A stretch of 64,000 nucleotides of DNA from Amycolatopsis aidingensis (GTDB lineage Bacteria; Actinomycetota; Actinomycetes; Mycobacteriales; Pseudonocardiaceae). Position 1 is the stretch's first letter, and every line of letters begins with the position of its first letter. The notes under the pieces are model-generated. The model was not told the DNA's origin and made no database searches. It saw nothing but the letters and a program-made list of their open reading frames with translations. The stretch covers positions 1,462,001 to 1,526,000 of the forward strand of contig NZ_CP076538.1 of assembly GCF_018885265.1 (NCBI RefSeq). Reading direction: 5' to 3'. A program made the position numbers and the translations under genes. Of the stretch, positions 25,822 to 37,071 are shown piece after piece.

Positions 25822-27027
25822 TCAGGCCGGGGTGACCCGCAGCAGCTTGTCGTTGGTGCCGTTGGAGGTGGTGACGTACAGCGCTCCGTCCGGTCCACTG
25901 CGGACGGCGCGCAGCCTGCCGTAGGTGTCGCCGAACTCCGGGGGCAGGGTCACCTCGGCGACCTCGCCCGCCTCGTCCAGCCGGAACAGCAGCATCTTCT
26001 GCCCGCGCAGTGCCACCACGGCCAGCCGGTTCTCCAGCTCGCCCCACTGCGGCCCGGTGAGGAAGGCGGCCCCGCACGGCGCCTGGGTCACGTCCCCCGA
26101 GGTCCACAGCTCCGGTACGGCATCGGGGAACCGGTCCAGGTCGGTCATCGGCACGTCCTCGTCGTAGTCCTCGACGGTGCCACCCTGCGAGGGGTCCCAG
26201 CCGTAGTTGCCGCCGGGCCGCAGCCGGTTGAGCTCGTCGTGTGCGGTGGGGCCGTGCTCGGAGGTGTAGACCGCGCCGGTCTCCGGGTGCACCGCGACAC
26301 CCTGCACGTTGCGGTGCCCGTAGGTGTAGACCCGTCGCTGGGCCGGGTCCTGCGCGCCGGCGAAGGGGTTGCCCGGCAGCGGCTCCCCGGTGTCCAGGTC
26401 GATGCGCAGCACCTTGCCGCCGAGGCTGCCGAGGTCCTGCGGGATGCTCGGGTCCTCCGCGGTGTCCCCGGTGCCGACCAGCAGCGCCCCGTCCGCGGCG
26501 ATGGTCGGGCGGCAGCCGGAGTGCCGCCCGCTCTGGTTCACCGGCAGCCCGGTGAGCAGGTCGCCCACCCTGCTCGCGCTGCTCCCGTCCGGCGCCAGCG
26601 TCCAGGTGACCAGCCGGACGTCCACCGCACGCCCGTTCTCCTCGTAGGTCTGGCAGGTGGTGAACCGGCGGGACTCGGCGAAGTCGGGATGCACCACCAT
26701 GCCCAGCAGACCGCCCTCCCCACGCACGTGCACATCGGAGAGATCGGCGTCCACCTCGGTCACCGTGGACCCCGGCGCGGTGCCGGAGACCAGCGCCAGC
26801 CGGGCGGGCCGCTGGGTGACCAGTACCTTCCCGCTGGGCAGGAAACCGATATCCCAGCCGTGTTCCAGGCCGTCGGTGACCTCCTGCACGGTGAACAGCT
26901 CCCCGGAGCGCGGGGTCGGCGGGGCCTGCCCGGCACCCTCGCCCGCCTCGGTCGGTGTCTCGGTGCAGGCCGCCGCGAGGCCGGCCATGGCGAGCAGAAC
27001 GGCGGTTCCGGCGAGTCGCGCACGCAT
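25822..27027 (-). CDS. secreted PQQ-dependent aldose (glucose/sorbosone-type) dehydrogenase lipoprotein
   Basis: 401 residues from the ATG at 27027. Signal peptide with lipobox LAAAC, then a six-bladed propeller domain of the soluble aldose-sugar dehydrogenase family: WDIGFLPSGKVLVTQRPARL, GLLGMVVHPDF, VYTYGHRNVQGVAVHPETG, SEHGPTAHDELN, NYGWDPSQGG. These enzymes use PQQ and calcium to oxidise aldoses. No PQQ synthesis genes are in the window. The substrate is not fixed by sequence. Confidence 0.82.
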   Translation of the reverse strand: MRARLAGTAVLLAMAGLAAACTETPTEAGEGAGQAPPTPRSGELFTVQEVTDGLEHGWDIGFLPSGKVLVTQRPARLALVSGTAPGSTVTEVDADLSDVHVRGEGGLLGMVVHPDFAESRRFTTCQTYEENGRAVDVRLVTWTLAPDGSSASRVGDLLTGLPVNQSGRHSGCRPTIAADGALLVGTGDTAEDPSIPQDLGSLGGKVLRIDLDTGEPLPGNPFAGAQDPAQRRVYTYGHRNVQGVAVHPETGAVYTSEHGPTAHDELNRLRPGGNYGWDPSQGGTVEDYDEDVPMTDLDRFPDAVPELWTSGDVTQAPCGAAFLTGPQWGELENRLAVVALRGQKMLLFRLDEAGEVAEVTLPPEFGDTYGRLRAVRSGPDGALYVTTSNGTNDKLLRVTPA

Positions 27028-27108
27028 GCCCCCAGGATGCCCCCGCCGGTGTCGGTTCGCCGTATGAAGGCGAGCATGATCCGCTCCGCACCCCGCGGGT
27101 CGCCGGAC

Positions 27109-27121
27109 GTACCCTGGGTAC
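27109..27121. promoter_or_regulatory. palindrome upstream of mfd
   Basis: GTACCC-T-GGGTAC, a perfect 13-bp palindrome 60 bp before the mfd GTG. It does not match the LexA box known in actinobacteria. Possible operator of unknown regulator, or fortuitous. Confidence 0.3.
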
Positions 27122-27180
27122 AGCCCCTCGCCCCGCTGGTCCCGGCGAGGGTGTCGCCTGGTTTGTGAGGGGATCTTCCG

Positions 27181-30100
27181 GTGACCGAAGGTTGCTTGTC
27201 CGGACTGCTGTCCGCCGTCCTGCCCGACCCCGCCCTGCAAGGGGTGGTGAGCCGCGCGGGCGCGCCGATACTCGACCTGGAGGGTACGAACGCCAGCAGG
27301 CAGCTGGTCGCGGCCGCGCTCGCCTCGGCCGAGGGCGCGAACCGGCCGGTGCTGGCGGTCACCGCCACCGGGCGGGAGGCCGACGAGCTGACCGCCGCGC
27401 TGACCGACCTGCTCGGCCCCGGCACCGTGGCCGCCTTCCCATCCTGGGAGACCTTGCCGCATGAGCGGCTCTCCCCGCGGGCCGACACGGTCGGCAGGCG
27501 GCTGGAGGTGTTGCACCGGCTGAACCAGCCGGACCGGGACGGCCTGCGGGTGGTGGTCGCCACCGTGCGCAGCCTGATCCAGCCGATGGCCCCCGGGCTC
27601 GGCTCGCTCGCCCCCGTCGAGCTGCGGGTGGGCCATGAGCAGGAGTTCGAGCAGGTGCTCGAGCGGCTGATCGAACTGGCCTACACCCGGGTGGACATGG
27701 TGGAGAAGCGCGGGGAGTTCGCCGTGCGCGGCGGCATCCTGGACATCTTCGGGCCCACCGCCGAGCATCCGCACCGGGTGGAGTTCTGGGGCGACGAGGT
27801 CAGCGAGATCCGCATGTTCGCGGTCTCCGACCAGCGGTCCCTGCCGGGGGAGGCGGCCGAGGTCGAGGCCATCACCGCCCCGCCATGCCGGGAACTGCTG
27901 CTCACTGGCAGGGTGAAAAGCGTGGCGCGCGGGCTCGCCGAGACCTACGCCGCCGATGCACACCTAGCCGAGATGCTGGCGAAGCTGGCCGACGGGATCC
28001 CCTGCGAGGGCATGGAAGCGCTGATCCCGGTGCTGTGCGAGGGCGAGCTGGAACTGCTCACCGACGCCATGCCGGCCGGCACGCATGTGCTGCTGGCCGA
28101 TCCGGAGAAGATCCGCACCCGTGCGCACGACCTGGTCCGCACCGGGCAGGAGTTCCTGGAGGCCTCCTGGTCGGTGGCCGCCGAGGGCGGCAAGGCCCCG
28201 ATCGACCTCGGCGCCTCGGCCTACCGCGACCTCGCCGTGGTGCAGCGGCACGCCACCGAGGCGGGCCGGGCCTGGTGGACGTTGTCCCAGCTGACCAGCG
28301 AGAGCGCCGGGGTCTACCGGGTGGCGATCGAGGCCGCGCCCGGTTACCGCGGGGAGTTCGAGCGGGCCGCGAGCGAGCTGCGCGCGCATACCGCGTCCGG
28401 GGGGACCGCCGTGCTGGTGGTGGCCGGCGCGGGGACCGCGGCGCGGGCGGTGGAGCAGCTGTCCGCGGCCGAGGTGCCCGCGGCACTGGCGGCCGAAGGG
28501 CTGGCCGAGCCGCCGAAACCCGGGGTGGTGACGGTGACCCGCGGCGGGCTAGCCGGGGGGTTCGTGGCCCCGGAGCGGGCACTGGTGGTGCTCGCCGAGG
28601 CCGACCTCACCGGCCGCGGCTCCAGCACCGGACCGTCCACACGGGACATGAACACCAAGATGCCCTCCCGGCGGCGTAACGCGGTGGACCCGCTGGCGCT
28701 CAAGGCCGGCGACTATGTCGTGCACGACCAGCACGGCATCGGCCGGTTCGTGGAGATGATGCAGCGCACCGTGGGCGGGGCCACCAGGGAGTACCTGGTG
28801 CTGGAGTACGCCTCGTCCAAGCGCGGTCACCCCGGCGACCGGCTGTTCGTGCCCACCGACCAGCTGGACGAGGTGTCCCGCTACGTCGGCGGCGAGCTGC
28901 CGACGCTGAACAAGCTCGGCGGCTCGGACTGGAAGAACACCAAGGCCAAGGCGCGCAAGGCGGTCAAGGAGATCGCCGCCGAGCTGGTCCAGCTGTACGC
29001 CGCGCGGCAGGCCGCGCCAGGGCACGCCTTCGGGGCGGACACCCCGTGGCAGGCCGAGCTGGAGGACGCCTTCCCGTTCGTGGAGACCGGCGACCAGCTC
29101 GCCGCGATCGACGAGGTCAAGGACGATATGGCGCGCAGCGTGCCGATGGACAGGGTGATCTGCGGGGACGTCGGCTACGGCAAGACCGAGATCGCGGTGC
29201 GTGCCGCGTTCAAGGCCGTGCAGGACGGCAAGCAGGTGGTGGTGCTGGTGCCGACCACCCTGCTCGCCCAGCAGCACCTGAACACCTTCACCGAGCGGAT
29301 GCAGGCCTTCCCGGTGACCATCAAGGGTTTCTCCCGGTTCACCGACCCGCACGAGGCTGAGCAGACCACCGCCGCCCTGGCCGATGGCGAGGTGGACATC
29401 GTGATCGGCACGCACCGGCTGTTGCAGACCGGGATCCGGTACAAGGACCTCGGGCTGATCATCGTGGACGAGGAGCAGCGGTTCGGCGTCGAGCACAAGG
29501 AGCACATCAAGGCGCTGCGCACGCATGTGGATGTGCTGACCATGTCGGCGACCCCGATCCCGCGGACGCTGGAGATGAGCCTTGCCGGGATCAGGGAGAT
29601 GTCCACCATCCTGACCCCGCCGGAGGACAGGCACCCGATCCTGACCTATGTCGGCGCCTACGACGACAAGCAGGTCGGCGCGGCCATCCGGCGTGAGCTG
29701 CTGCGTGACGGCCAGGTGTTCTACGTGCACAACCGGGTGTCCTCGATCGAGAAGGCCGCGCGCAGGCTGCGCGAGCTGGTGCCGGAGGCCAGGATCGTCA
29801 CCGCGCACGGACAGATGAACGAGCACAAGCTCGAACAGATCATCGCCGGGTTCTGGGAACGCGAGTACGACGTGCTGGTGTGCACCACGATCGTGGAGAC
29901 CGGGCTGGACATCTCCAACGCCAACACCCTGATCGTGGAGCGTGGCGACATGCTCGGCCTCGCCCAGCTGCACCAGCTGCGCGGCCGGGTCGGCAGGGGC
30001 AGGGAGCGCGGGTACGCCTACTTCCTGTACCCGCCGGAGTCCCCGCTGACCGAGACCGCGCACGACCGGCTGGCGACCATCGCGCAGAACACCGAGCTCG

Positions 30101-30771
30101 GCGCGGGCATGGCGGTGGCCATGAAGGACCTGGAGATCCGGGGCGCGGGCAACATCCTCGGCGCCGAGCAGTCGGGGCATATCGCGGGGGTCGGCTTCGA
30201 CCTGTACGTGCGGCTGGTCGGCGAAGCGGTGGACGCCTTCCGCAAGGACGCGGGGGCAGGCTCCGGCGAGGAGGAGAGCACCCCCACCGAGGTCCGGGTC
30301 GACCTGCCGATCGACGCGCACATCCCGCACGACTACGTGCCGGGGGAGCGGTTGCGGCTGGAGGCGTATCGCAAGATCGCCGCCGCCCCGGACGGCGCGG
30401 GCCTCGAGGAGGTACGTGCCGAGCTGGTCGACCGCTACGGCCAGCCGCCGGCCCCGGTGGGCAGGCTGCTCGCGGTGGCGCGGTTCCGGCATGCCTGCCG
30501 GGCGGCGGGGGTTACCGAGGTGACCTTGCAGGGCAACAACATCCGGATCACCCCGCTGGCGCTGGCGGAGTCGCAGCTGGTGCGGCTGAAGCGGCTGTAC
30601 CCCAAGGCCGTCTACAAGTCGGTGACCAGCACGGTGTCGGTGCCCAAGCCGACCGAGGGGCCTGCCGGTGGCCGGATCGGTGCGCCCCCGCTGCGCGACG
30701 AGGCCCTGCTGGAGTGGTGCACCCAGCTGCTGACCTCGCTGACCAAGCAACCGGCCGCGGTGAGATCGTGA
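27181..30771 (+). CDS. mfd: transcription-repair coupling factor Mfd
   Basis: 1196-residue DNA translocase that removes RNA polymerase stalled at lesions and recruits UvrA. Order: UvrB-like N-terminal region, CarD-like RNA polymerase interaction domain starting [17 protein letters not shown] (about 503), RecG-like helicase core with Walker [17 protein letters not shown] (about 661), DEEQ box [14 protein letters not shown], motif [14 protein letters not shown], and a C-terminal TRCF domain. GTG start preceded by GAGGGG. Same order as in mycobacteria (mfd, then mazG). Confidence 0.97.
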   Translation: MTEGCLSGLLSAVLPDPALQGVVSRAGAPILDLEGTNASRQLVAAALASAEGANRPVLAVTATGREADELTAALTDLLGPGTVAAFPSWETLPHERLSPRADTVGRRLEVLHRLNQPDRDGLRVVVATVRSLIQPMAPGLGSLAPVELRVGHEQEFEQVLERLIELAYTRVDMVEKRGEFAVRGGILDIFGPTAEHPHRVEFWGDEVSEIRMFAVSDQRSLPGEAAEVEAITAPPCRELLLTGRVKSVARGLAETYAADAHLAEMLAKLADGIPCEGMEALIPVLCEGELELLTDAMPAGTHVLLADPEKIRTRAHDLVRTGQEFLEASWSVAAEGGKAPIDLGASAYRDLAVVQRHATEAGRAWWTLSQLTSESAGVYRVAIEAAPGYRGEFERAASELRAHTASGGTAVLVVAGAGTAARAVEQLSAAEVPAALAAEGLAEPPKPGVVTVTRGGLAGGFVAPERALVVLAEADLTGRGSSTGPSTRDMNTKMPSRRRNAVDPLALKAGDYVVHDQHGIGRFVEMMQRTVGGATREYLVLEYASSKRGHPGDRLFVPTDQLDEVSRYVGGELPTLNKLGGSDWKNTKAKARKAVKEIAAELVQLYAARQAAPGHAFGADTPWQAELEDAFPFVETGDQLAAIDEVKDDMARSVPMDRVICGDVGYGKTEIAVRAAFKAVQDGKQVVVLVPTTLLAQQHLNTFTERMQAFPVTIKGFSRFTDPHEAEQTTAALADGEVDIVIGTHRLLQTGIRYKDLGLIIVDEEQRFGVEHKEHIKALRTHVDVLTMSATPIPRTLEMSLAGIREMSTILTPPEDRHPILTYVGAYDDKQVGAAIRRELLRDGQVFYVHNRVSSIEKAARRLRELVPEARIVTAHGQMNEHKLEQIIAGFWEREYDVLVCTTIVETGLDISNANTLIVERGDMLGLAQLHQLRGRVGRGRERGYAYFLYPPESPLTETAHDRLATIAQNTELGAGMAVAMKDLEIRGAGNILGAEQSGHIAGVGFDLYVRLVGEAVDAFRKDAGAGSGEEESTPTEVRVDLPIDAHIPHDYVPGERLRLEAYRKIAAAPDGAGLEEVRAELVDRYGQPPAPVGRLLAVARFRHACRAAGVTEVTLQGNNIRITPLALAESQLVRLKRLYPKAVYKSVTSTVSVPKPTEGPAGGRIGAPPLRDEALLEWCTQLLTSLTKQPAAVRS

Positions 30772-30831
30772 CCGGTTTCCCGCCGGTACGGTGTTGCCCT
30801 CGCCAGGTCGAACTGTGAGAAGGTACGCGTT

Positions 30832-31800
30832 GTGATGAGGATCATCGGCCGCCCACGGGCTTTGTTTTCCGTTCTTGCCGCGTCGGCACTGCTGCTCACC
30901 GGGTGCGGGTCCGGTCCGAGCCAGGTCGACTCCGCCGCAATCGTCGGGGACAGTTCCGTCCCGCTCGGCGAGGTGCAGCACGAGATCCAGTGGCTGCTGG
31001 ACAACGTGCCCGCCGCGCAGCAGGCGAAGCAGCAGCGCAAGTTCGGCAACGAGTCCCGCAAGATCGTGCAGGGCCGGATCGTGCACGAGCTGCTGGAGGT
31101 GGCCGCGCAGCGGGAGGGCCTGCGGGTCGACGCGAGCGAGGCCACCGAGCTGATCGAGAGCAGCGGGGGCCTGGATGCGGCGGCCAAGGCCGTGCAGATC
31201 GAGCCGAGCAGGGTGCACCAGGTGGCCACCGACCAGCTGATGCTGCAGCAGCTCGGGCAGAAGTACCTGCAGCGCCTTTCGGTGGACCTGATCGGCACCA
31301 CGATCACCGAGGAGGCGCCGGGATCCACCGCCGAGGACAAGGCGCGGGCGCTCGGCCGCAAGCTGGCCGCCGATCCGCGGGGCGCCGAGCAGTTGCTGCG
31401 TGCTGAAGGCAGGCAGGTGCTCGACCGGCGGTTCGTACTGGCCGAGGCCGTACAGAGCAGCCCGGAGCTGGCGACCAGCGCGGTGTTCGGCGCCAGGGAG
31501 GGCACGGTGCTGGTGATCCAGCCCAGCAGGCAGCAGGGTGGCTGGCTGGTGGCCCTGATCCGGGACCGGGACACCTCCGGGTCGGCCTCCGGTGGCGCGG
31601 CCGCGCAGGCGCAGCAGCCGTCCAACCCGCAGCTGCTGTACTCGGTCGGGGTGCGGCTGCTGCAACCGATCGCCGACGAGCTCGGGATCAAGGTCAACCC
31701 CCGGTACGGCGTGTGGGATTCGGCCGCCATGACCATCGTTTCCCGCGCCGAGGAGCTGACCGGTTACCAGTTCGAGGCGCGTATTAACGTGCAGCCATGA
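30832..31800 (+). CDS. SurA-N-like lipoprotein (putative extracytoplasmic chaperone)
   Basis: 322 residues. Signal peptide with lipobox LLTGC at about 21-25, then a helical region typical of SurA/PrsA N-terminal chaperone domains (SSVPLGEVQHEIQWLLDNVP..., QGRIVHELLEVAAQREGL). No parvulin isomerase domain is evident. It probably assists folding of exported proteins. GTG 30832 or ATG 30835 start. It ends in an ATGA overlap with mazG. Confidence 0.72.
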   Translation: MMRIIGRPRALFSVLAASALLLTGCGSGPSQVDSAAIVGDSSVPLGEVQHEIQWLLDNVPAAQQAKQQRKFGNESRKIVQGRIVHELLEVAAQREGLRVDASEATELIESSGGLDAAAKAVQIEPSRVHQVATDQLMLQQLGQKYLQRLSVDLIGTTITEEAPGSTAEDKARALGRKLAADPRGAEQLLRAEGRQVLDRRFVLAEAVQSSPELATSAVFGAREGTVLVIQPSRQQGGWLVALIRDRDTSGSASGGAAAQAQQPSNPQLLYSVGVRLLQPIADELGIKVNPRYGVWDSAAMTIVSRAEELTGYQFEARINVQP

Positions 31801-32765
31801 CCCTGCCGCACCCCACCGTGGTGCTCGCGCCCGCGGCCATGCCCGGCGTGCTGCCCGCGGCCGCCTGGCCCGCACTGCGCGCCGCCGACGCGGTGTACGC
31901 CGCCCCCGACCTGCCGGAGGCCACCGCGGCGGCCCTGGACGCCAAGCCCGCGCCCGCCCCCGCCGAGCTGGTGCGGCAGCGTGCCGTCGCGCTGGTCGCG
32001 GCCACGGCCGAGGAGCCGGGGGCCGCGGCGCTGATCGCGGCCGGGGCCACGGTGGTCGCCGCCCCCGCACCCTGGCTGGTGCGGGCCGCGGAGGTGATGG
32101 ACCGGCTGCGCTCGCCGGGCGGATGCCCCTGGGACGCGGTGCAGACCCACGAGTCGCTGCGGCAGTACCTGGTCGAGGAGACCTACGAGCTGCTCGACTC
32201 GATCGAGGACGGCGACCGCACCGCGATGCGCGAGGAGCTCGGTGACGTGCTGTTGCAGGTGCTCTTCCACGCCAGGGTGGCCGCCGAGCATCCTGCCGAT
32301 CCCTTCGGTATCGAGGACGTCGCCAGCGTGCTGGTGGACAAGCTGGTCGGCAGGCATCCGCATGTGTTCGCCGGGGCCGAGGTGGTGCACTCCGCCGAGC
32401 ACCAGCAGACCCGCTGGGAGGAACTGAAGCAGGACGAGAAGCGCCGGGAGTCCATTATGGACGGCGTGGCCTTCGGGCAGCCCGCGGCGGCGCTGGCGGG
32501 GAAGCTGGGGCAGCGCACCGGCCGGGCCGAGCTGCCGTTCGACCTGCTCCCCGCGGGATCGGACGAGGGCGCGAAGCTGTTCCGGCTGGCCGCGGCGGCC
32601 CGCAGGGCCGGAATCGACCCCGAGGGCGAGCTGCGGGCGGTGGCCAAGGAGTTCGCGCGCCGGGTCCGGTCGGCCGAGCGGGCCGCCCGCGCGGACGGCC
32701 GGGACCCGGCGACCCTGGACGCGGACGGCTGGCGCCGCTACTGGCCGGGTCCGCCCGGCACGTAA
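31797..32765 (+). CDS. mazG: nucleoside triphosphate pyrophosphohydrolase MazG
   Basis: 322 residues. The N-terminal ~95 residues are an Ala-rich actinobacterial extension; the MazG core starts at LRSPGGCPWDAVQTHESLRQYL, with the metal-binding EETYELLDSI and EELGDVLLQVLFHA. It hydrolyses (d)NTPs to monophosphates, clearing damaged nucleotides. Start overlaps the upstream lipoprotein stop; eno follows further on, as in Rv1021-Rv1023. Confidence 0.93.
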   Translation: MTLPHPTVVLAPAAMPGVLPAAAWPALRAADAVYAAPDLPEATAAALDAKPAPAPAELVRQRAVALVAATAEEPGAAALIAAGATVVAAPAPWLVRAAEVMDRLRSPGGCPWDAVQTHESLRQYLVEETYELLDSIEDGDRTAMREELGDVLLQVLFHARVAAEHPADPFGIEDVASVLVDKLVGRHPHVFAGAEVVHSAEHQQTRWEELKQDEKRRESIMDGVAFGQPAAALAGKLGQRTGRAELPFDLLPAGSDEGAKLFRLAAAARRAGIDPEGELRAVAKEFARRVRSAERAARADGRDPATLDADGWRRYWPGPPGT

Positions 32766-32774
32766 CCTGAACGA

Positions 32775-33605
32775 GTGGCCGAACCCGCTCAGCCCGGGCC
32801 GGCGGTGACCGAGCCCGCCGCCCGCCCGCCGCGCCGCTACCTGGGCCGGATCGTGCTCACCCTGGCGCTGATCGGCACCGCGATCACGCTGATCCTCACC
32901 ATTGGCGTGCACCGCGACGGGGCAGGGGACGAGCGGCCATTGACCGTGCCGGAGCAGCGGCCCGAGCCGCGGGCGGCCGCGCCCCAGGCCGCGCTGGCCG
33001 CCCCGGAGGACCGGCCACAGGAATCCGACCAGGAGGAGCTGGACGCCTGGGCAGCCAGGGTCGCCGAGGCCACCAGGGTGCCGGCCAGGGTGCTCGCGGC
33101 CTACGGGCGGGCCGAGATGTGGATGCGCAACGAGCGGCCCGAGTGCAACCTTTCCTGGGGAACCCTGGCCGGGATCGGCAGGGTGGAGTCCCGGCACGGC
33201 AACTTCGGCGGCGCGCGGATCGGCACGGACGGCCGGGCCACCCAGCCGATCGTCGGAGTCCCACTGGACGGCTCACCCGGGGTCCGGGAGGTGCCGGACA
33301 CCGACGAGGGGGAGCTGGACGGCGACCAGACCTGGGACCGGGCCGTCGGCCCCTTGCAGTTCCTCCCGGAGACCTGGCGGGAGTGGGGCGTGCGGGCCAC
33401 CAGGGACAGCAGGCAGCCCAACCCGCAGAACATCGACGACGCCGCGGTGACCGCGGCCCGCTACCTGTGTGCCGATGGGCGGGACCTGGCCGATCCGAAC
33501 GGCTGGTGGGACGCGGTGCTGACCTACAACCGTTCCGTCTCCTACGCCCAGGACGTGTTCAGCGGCGCCGATGCCTACGCCGCGGCCACCCTCCCCCTCC
33601 GCTAG
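32775..33605 (+). CDS. membrane-anchored lytic transglycosylase (LpqU/MltB-like), paralogue 1
   Basis: 276 residues. N-terminal membrane anchor (about 24-44, IVLTLALIGTAITLILTI), a Pro/Ala/Glu linker, then an MltB-type transglycosylase domain (about 100-270) with IGRVESRHGNFGG (probable catalytic Glu), WDRAVGPLQFLPETWREWG, and NIDDAAVTAARYLC. It cleaves peptidoglycan. Nine bases after mazG, at the place of lpqU in mycobacteria. A second, related gene lies at 38291. Confidence 0.88.
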   Translation: MAEPAQPGPAVTEPAARPPRRYLGRIVLTLALIGTAITLILTIGVHRDGAGDERPLTVPEQRPEPRAAAPQAALAAPEDRPQESDQEELDAWAARVAEATRVPARVLAAYGRAEMWMRNERPECNLSWGTLAGIGRVESRHGNFGGARIGTDGRATQPIVGVPLDGSPGVREVPDTDEGELDGDQTWDRAVGPLQFLPETWREWGVRATRDSRQPNPQNIDDAAVTAARYLCADGRDLADPNGWWDAVLTYNRSVSYAQDVFSGADAYAAATLPLR

Positions 33606-33609
33606 GAAC

Positions 33610-33690
33610 CCCTGAACGTGGCTTTCCGGACGTTCAACGTCCCAATAGTGCCGTTCGCGACGGTGAGCGTCGCGAACATGCCGTTCAGGG
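33610..33690. repeat. modular palindromic intergenic repeat, copy 2
   Basis: 81 bp with inverted ends CCCTGAACG and CGTTCAGGG. The left module CTGAACGTGGCTTTCCGG is identical to copy 1 at 25734. The middle CCCAATAGTGCCGTTCGCGA is the reverse complement of the corresponding module of copy 1. Again it lies between convergent genes (transglycosylase + and TPR protein -). Confidence 0.75.
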
Positions 33691-33712
33691 CATTCGAGGG
33701 GTGGTGCGCTGC

Positions 33713-34123
33713 TCAGCTGTCGCGCAGCGCGATCCGGGCGCTGATCTCGCCCACGGCGTCCTGATACTCCGGCAGCGGGTACATGGCCCATGCCATCCGT
33801 ATCTGCCCCAGCGCCTCCACCAGCCTGCCGAGCCGTTGCAGGGTCCTGCCCAGCATGAACCGGGCGTAGTGGTCGGCGGGGTCCAGCTCGATCGTCCGGG
33901 TCAGCGCGGTCTCCGCACGCCGCAGCTGAGCCGAGTGGAAGTACGCGCGGCCGGCGAGCAACTGCACGCTCGGCTTGTCCGGTTCGGCGTGCAGTACCGG
34001 CGCCAGCGCCCGCAACGCCTCCAGGGGCTTGCGCCGCACCAGTTCCTCGGCCCGGCGAAACGCATGGAACGGGGAGTCTCGCGAGTCACCATCCGGGTCG
34101 GCTGCTGGTTCCTGGTCAACCAT
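33713..34123 (-). CDS. TPR-repeat protein
   Basis: 136 residues from the ATG at 34123, cytoplasmic. Two to three tetratricopeptide units: KPSVQLLAGRAYFHSAQLRRAETALTR and DHYARFMLGRTLQRLGRLVEALGQ (key G/A/Y/A positions kept). Likely a protein-interaction adaptor. It diverges from the gene at 34271. Confidence 0.75.
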   Translation of the reverse strand: MVDQEPAADPDGDSRDSPFHAFRRAEELVRRKPLEALRALAPVLHAEPDKPSVQLLAGRAYFHSAQLRRAETALTRTIELDPADHYARFMLGRTLQRLGRLVEALGQIRMAWAMYPLPEYQDAVGEISARIALRDS

Positions 34124-34270
34124 GGTGCTCTCGACGGTACCCCGCACATTGCCGAATCTCGACCTTTTCCGGCGCACGGCGGGCCTTTGCGGGTTTCTCC
34201 GCCATCCGGTTAACGGCCGGGCAGGCCATGTCGATCAACAGTCGGTAGCGGCGTTCACGGGGGGTGGCTC

Positions 34271-35158
34271 GTGCACACAGATTCACCGGGGCGGCCCGAA
34301 ACCGGGCGGCCGGAGCAGGTGCGGCGCGGTGCGGCTGGCTGGCGGACGGCCCTGCTGCTGGTGCTGCTCCTCGCCGGAACGGTGCTCTCCGCGCACCTGA
34401 TGCGCGCCCAGCCGGACACTCCGCGGGCGGACCAGGACACGAGGCGGCTGACCCAGGCCGTCGACCTCGCCGAGCCGTTCGCCGGCACCCCCGTGCGGGA
34501 CTGGGCGGATGGTGCGGACGGCATCGTGCCACCGCCGGCCCGCGCGGTCGGTGACTTCGACGCCGAACAGGTCCGGGCGGCGCTGGCGCGGGTACGCGAG
34601 ATCCTGGTCGCGGCCAGGCTGGACCGCAGCCTGATCGAGGGCGGGGACGTCGACCCGCTGGTCTCCCTGCTCGCCGAGAGCCAGCAAACGGAGGTCCGGG
34701 GCATGCTCACCACAACCGCGTGGGACGACACCTACGCCACCCGGATCGCGCCGGGGTTCCGGCTCGCGGAGGCCGAGCCCAAGGTGCGCGGCCGGATGTC
34801 CGTGCGACCGGGGGACCGCGAGGGCTCGCTGACGATCAAGACCGACTACACCTTCGCCTACGCCTTCGACATCGACGACCCCGCGCGGGTGCGCGACCAG
34901 CTGGACCTGGTCGCCGGGGTTCGCTGGGAACTGGATTTCTTGCTGTACGAGGGGGAGCGGTGGTTCCCAGAGGACCGCGGGATCATGCTCGGCAGCGGCC
35001 GGGGCAGCAGGTTCGCCGTGGCCTGTGCCCCCGCGGTCGAGGGCCTGCTCGCGCCCGCGCTCGGCGAGCCCGCTTCCACGCCGGGTTCGACCGAGCTCAC
35101 GGCGCGGGAGTTCTTCGACCCGGCACGACCGCTGCCCGAGGACAAGGGCTGTGCCTGA
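34271..35158 (+). CDS. membrane-anchored hypothetical protein
   Basis: 295 residues with one N-terminal membrane segment (about 25-44, TALLLVLLLAGTVLSAHLM), the remainder extracytoplasmic. No recognised domain. A central beta-rich section (about 175-225, SLTIKTDYTFAYAFDI) and a single late Cys pair are visible. GTG start after a G-run. It diverges from the TPR gene across 147 bp. Function unknown. Confidence 0.65.
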   Translation: MHTDSPGRPETGRPEQVRRGAAGWRTALLLVLLLAGTVLSAHLMRAQPDTPRADQDTRRLTQAVDLAEPFAGTPVRDWADGADGIVPPPARAVGDFDAEQVRAALARVREILVAARLDRSLIEGGDVDPLVSLLAESQQTEVRGMLTTTAWDDTYATRIAPGFRLAEAEPKVRGRMSVRPGDREGSLTIKTDYTFAYAFDIDDPARVRDQLDLVAGVRWELDFLLYEGERWFPEDRGIMLGSGRGSRFAVACAPAVEGLLAPALGEPASTPGSTELTAREFFDPARPLPEDKGCA

Positions 35159-35216
35159 CCCGGCACCGGCCGGGGAGTTGCGGCTGCCGATCATCGGCAT
35201 GATGGACTTATCCGCC

Positions 35217-35678
35217 ATGAGCGACGACCAGGACAACACTCCGCGATATCTCGGCCTCGCGCCGTATCTGTACTACACCGACGCCACCGAGGCGCTGGAA
35301 TGGCTGGTGCGGGTGTTCGGGTTCACCGAGAAGGTGCGCTACGAGGACGCCGCGGGGGCGGTGTTCCAGGCCACCGTGACCGCGGGCGGCGCGGAGATCC
35401 AGCTGACCTCGGTCGGTCCCGAGTACTGGGAGGCCAAGGGCGTGGACGGCCCGGTGGGCCAGCTCAACGTCGTGTACGTGGACGATGTGGACGCGCAGCA
35501 CGCCAGGGTCAGCGCCGCGCTCGGGGACCACGTCGAGGTGTCCCAGCCGCAGGACCAGCCCTACGGCGCGCGGCTGTTCACCGTGCAGGACATCGGCGGG
35601 AACAGCTGGACCTTCTGGCAGCATGTCTCGGACACCGTCGAACTGCCCTCCGGCTGGCGGGAGGTACGCGCGGATTGA
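35217..35678 (+). CDS. VOC (glyoxalase/bleomycin-resistance fold) protein
   Basis: 153 residues from the ATG at 35217. A single VOC beta-alpha-beta-beta-beta unit pair: LAPYLYYTDATEALEWLVRVFGFTEKVRYED and YGARLFTVQDIGGNSWTFWQH. Proteins of this type include small-molecule binding and resistance proteins; the conserved C-terminal GGNSWTFWQH resembles PhnB-like members. Function not assignable. Confidence 0.8.
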   Translation: MSDDQDNTPRYLGLAPYLYYTDATEALEWLVRVFGFTEKVRYEDAAGAVFQATVTAGGAEIQLTSVGPEYWEAKGVDGPVGQLNVVYVDDVDAQHARVSAALGDHVEVSQPQDQPYGARLFTVQDIGGNSWTFWQHVSDTVELPSGWREVRAD

Positions 35679-35775
35679 GTTCCTCCGCGTGCTACCTGCG
35701 AGCCTCCAACGGGTGATCTCGGCCTGCCGCTACGCTGGGTGCCGACGTCGCTGGCACAACCGGGTGAGGAGTTAA

Positions 35776-37065
<1,290 letters not shown>

Positions 37066-37071
37066 TCGACC

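Noticed and set aside
27109..27121. LexA box at mfd
   Set aside because: The palindrome GTACCC-T-GGGTAC lacks the GAAC/GTTC halves of actinobacterial LexA sites.
28549..32070. 1173-codon minus-strand frame opposite mfd, the SurA-like gene and mazG
   Set aside because: Same cause: mirror of strongly biased codon use. No domain motifs, and it crosses several well-supported genes.
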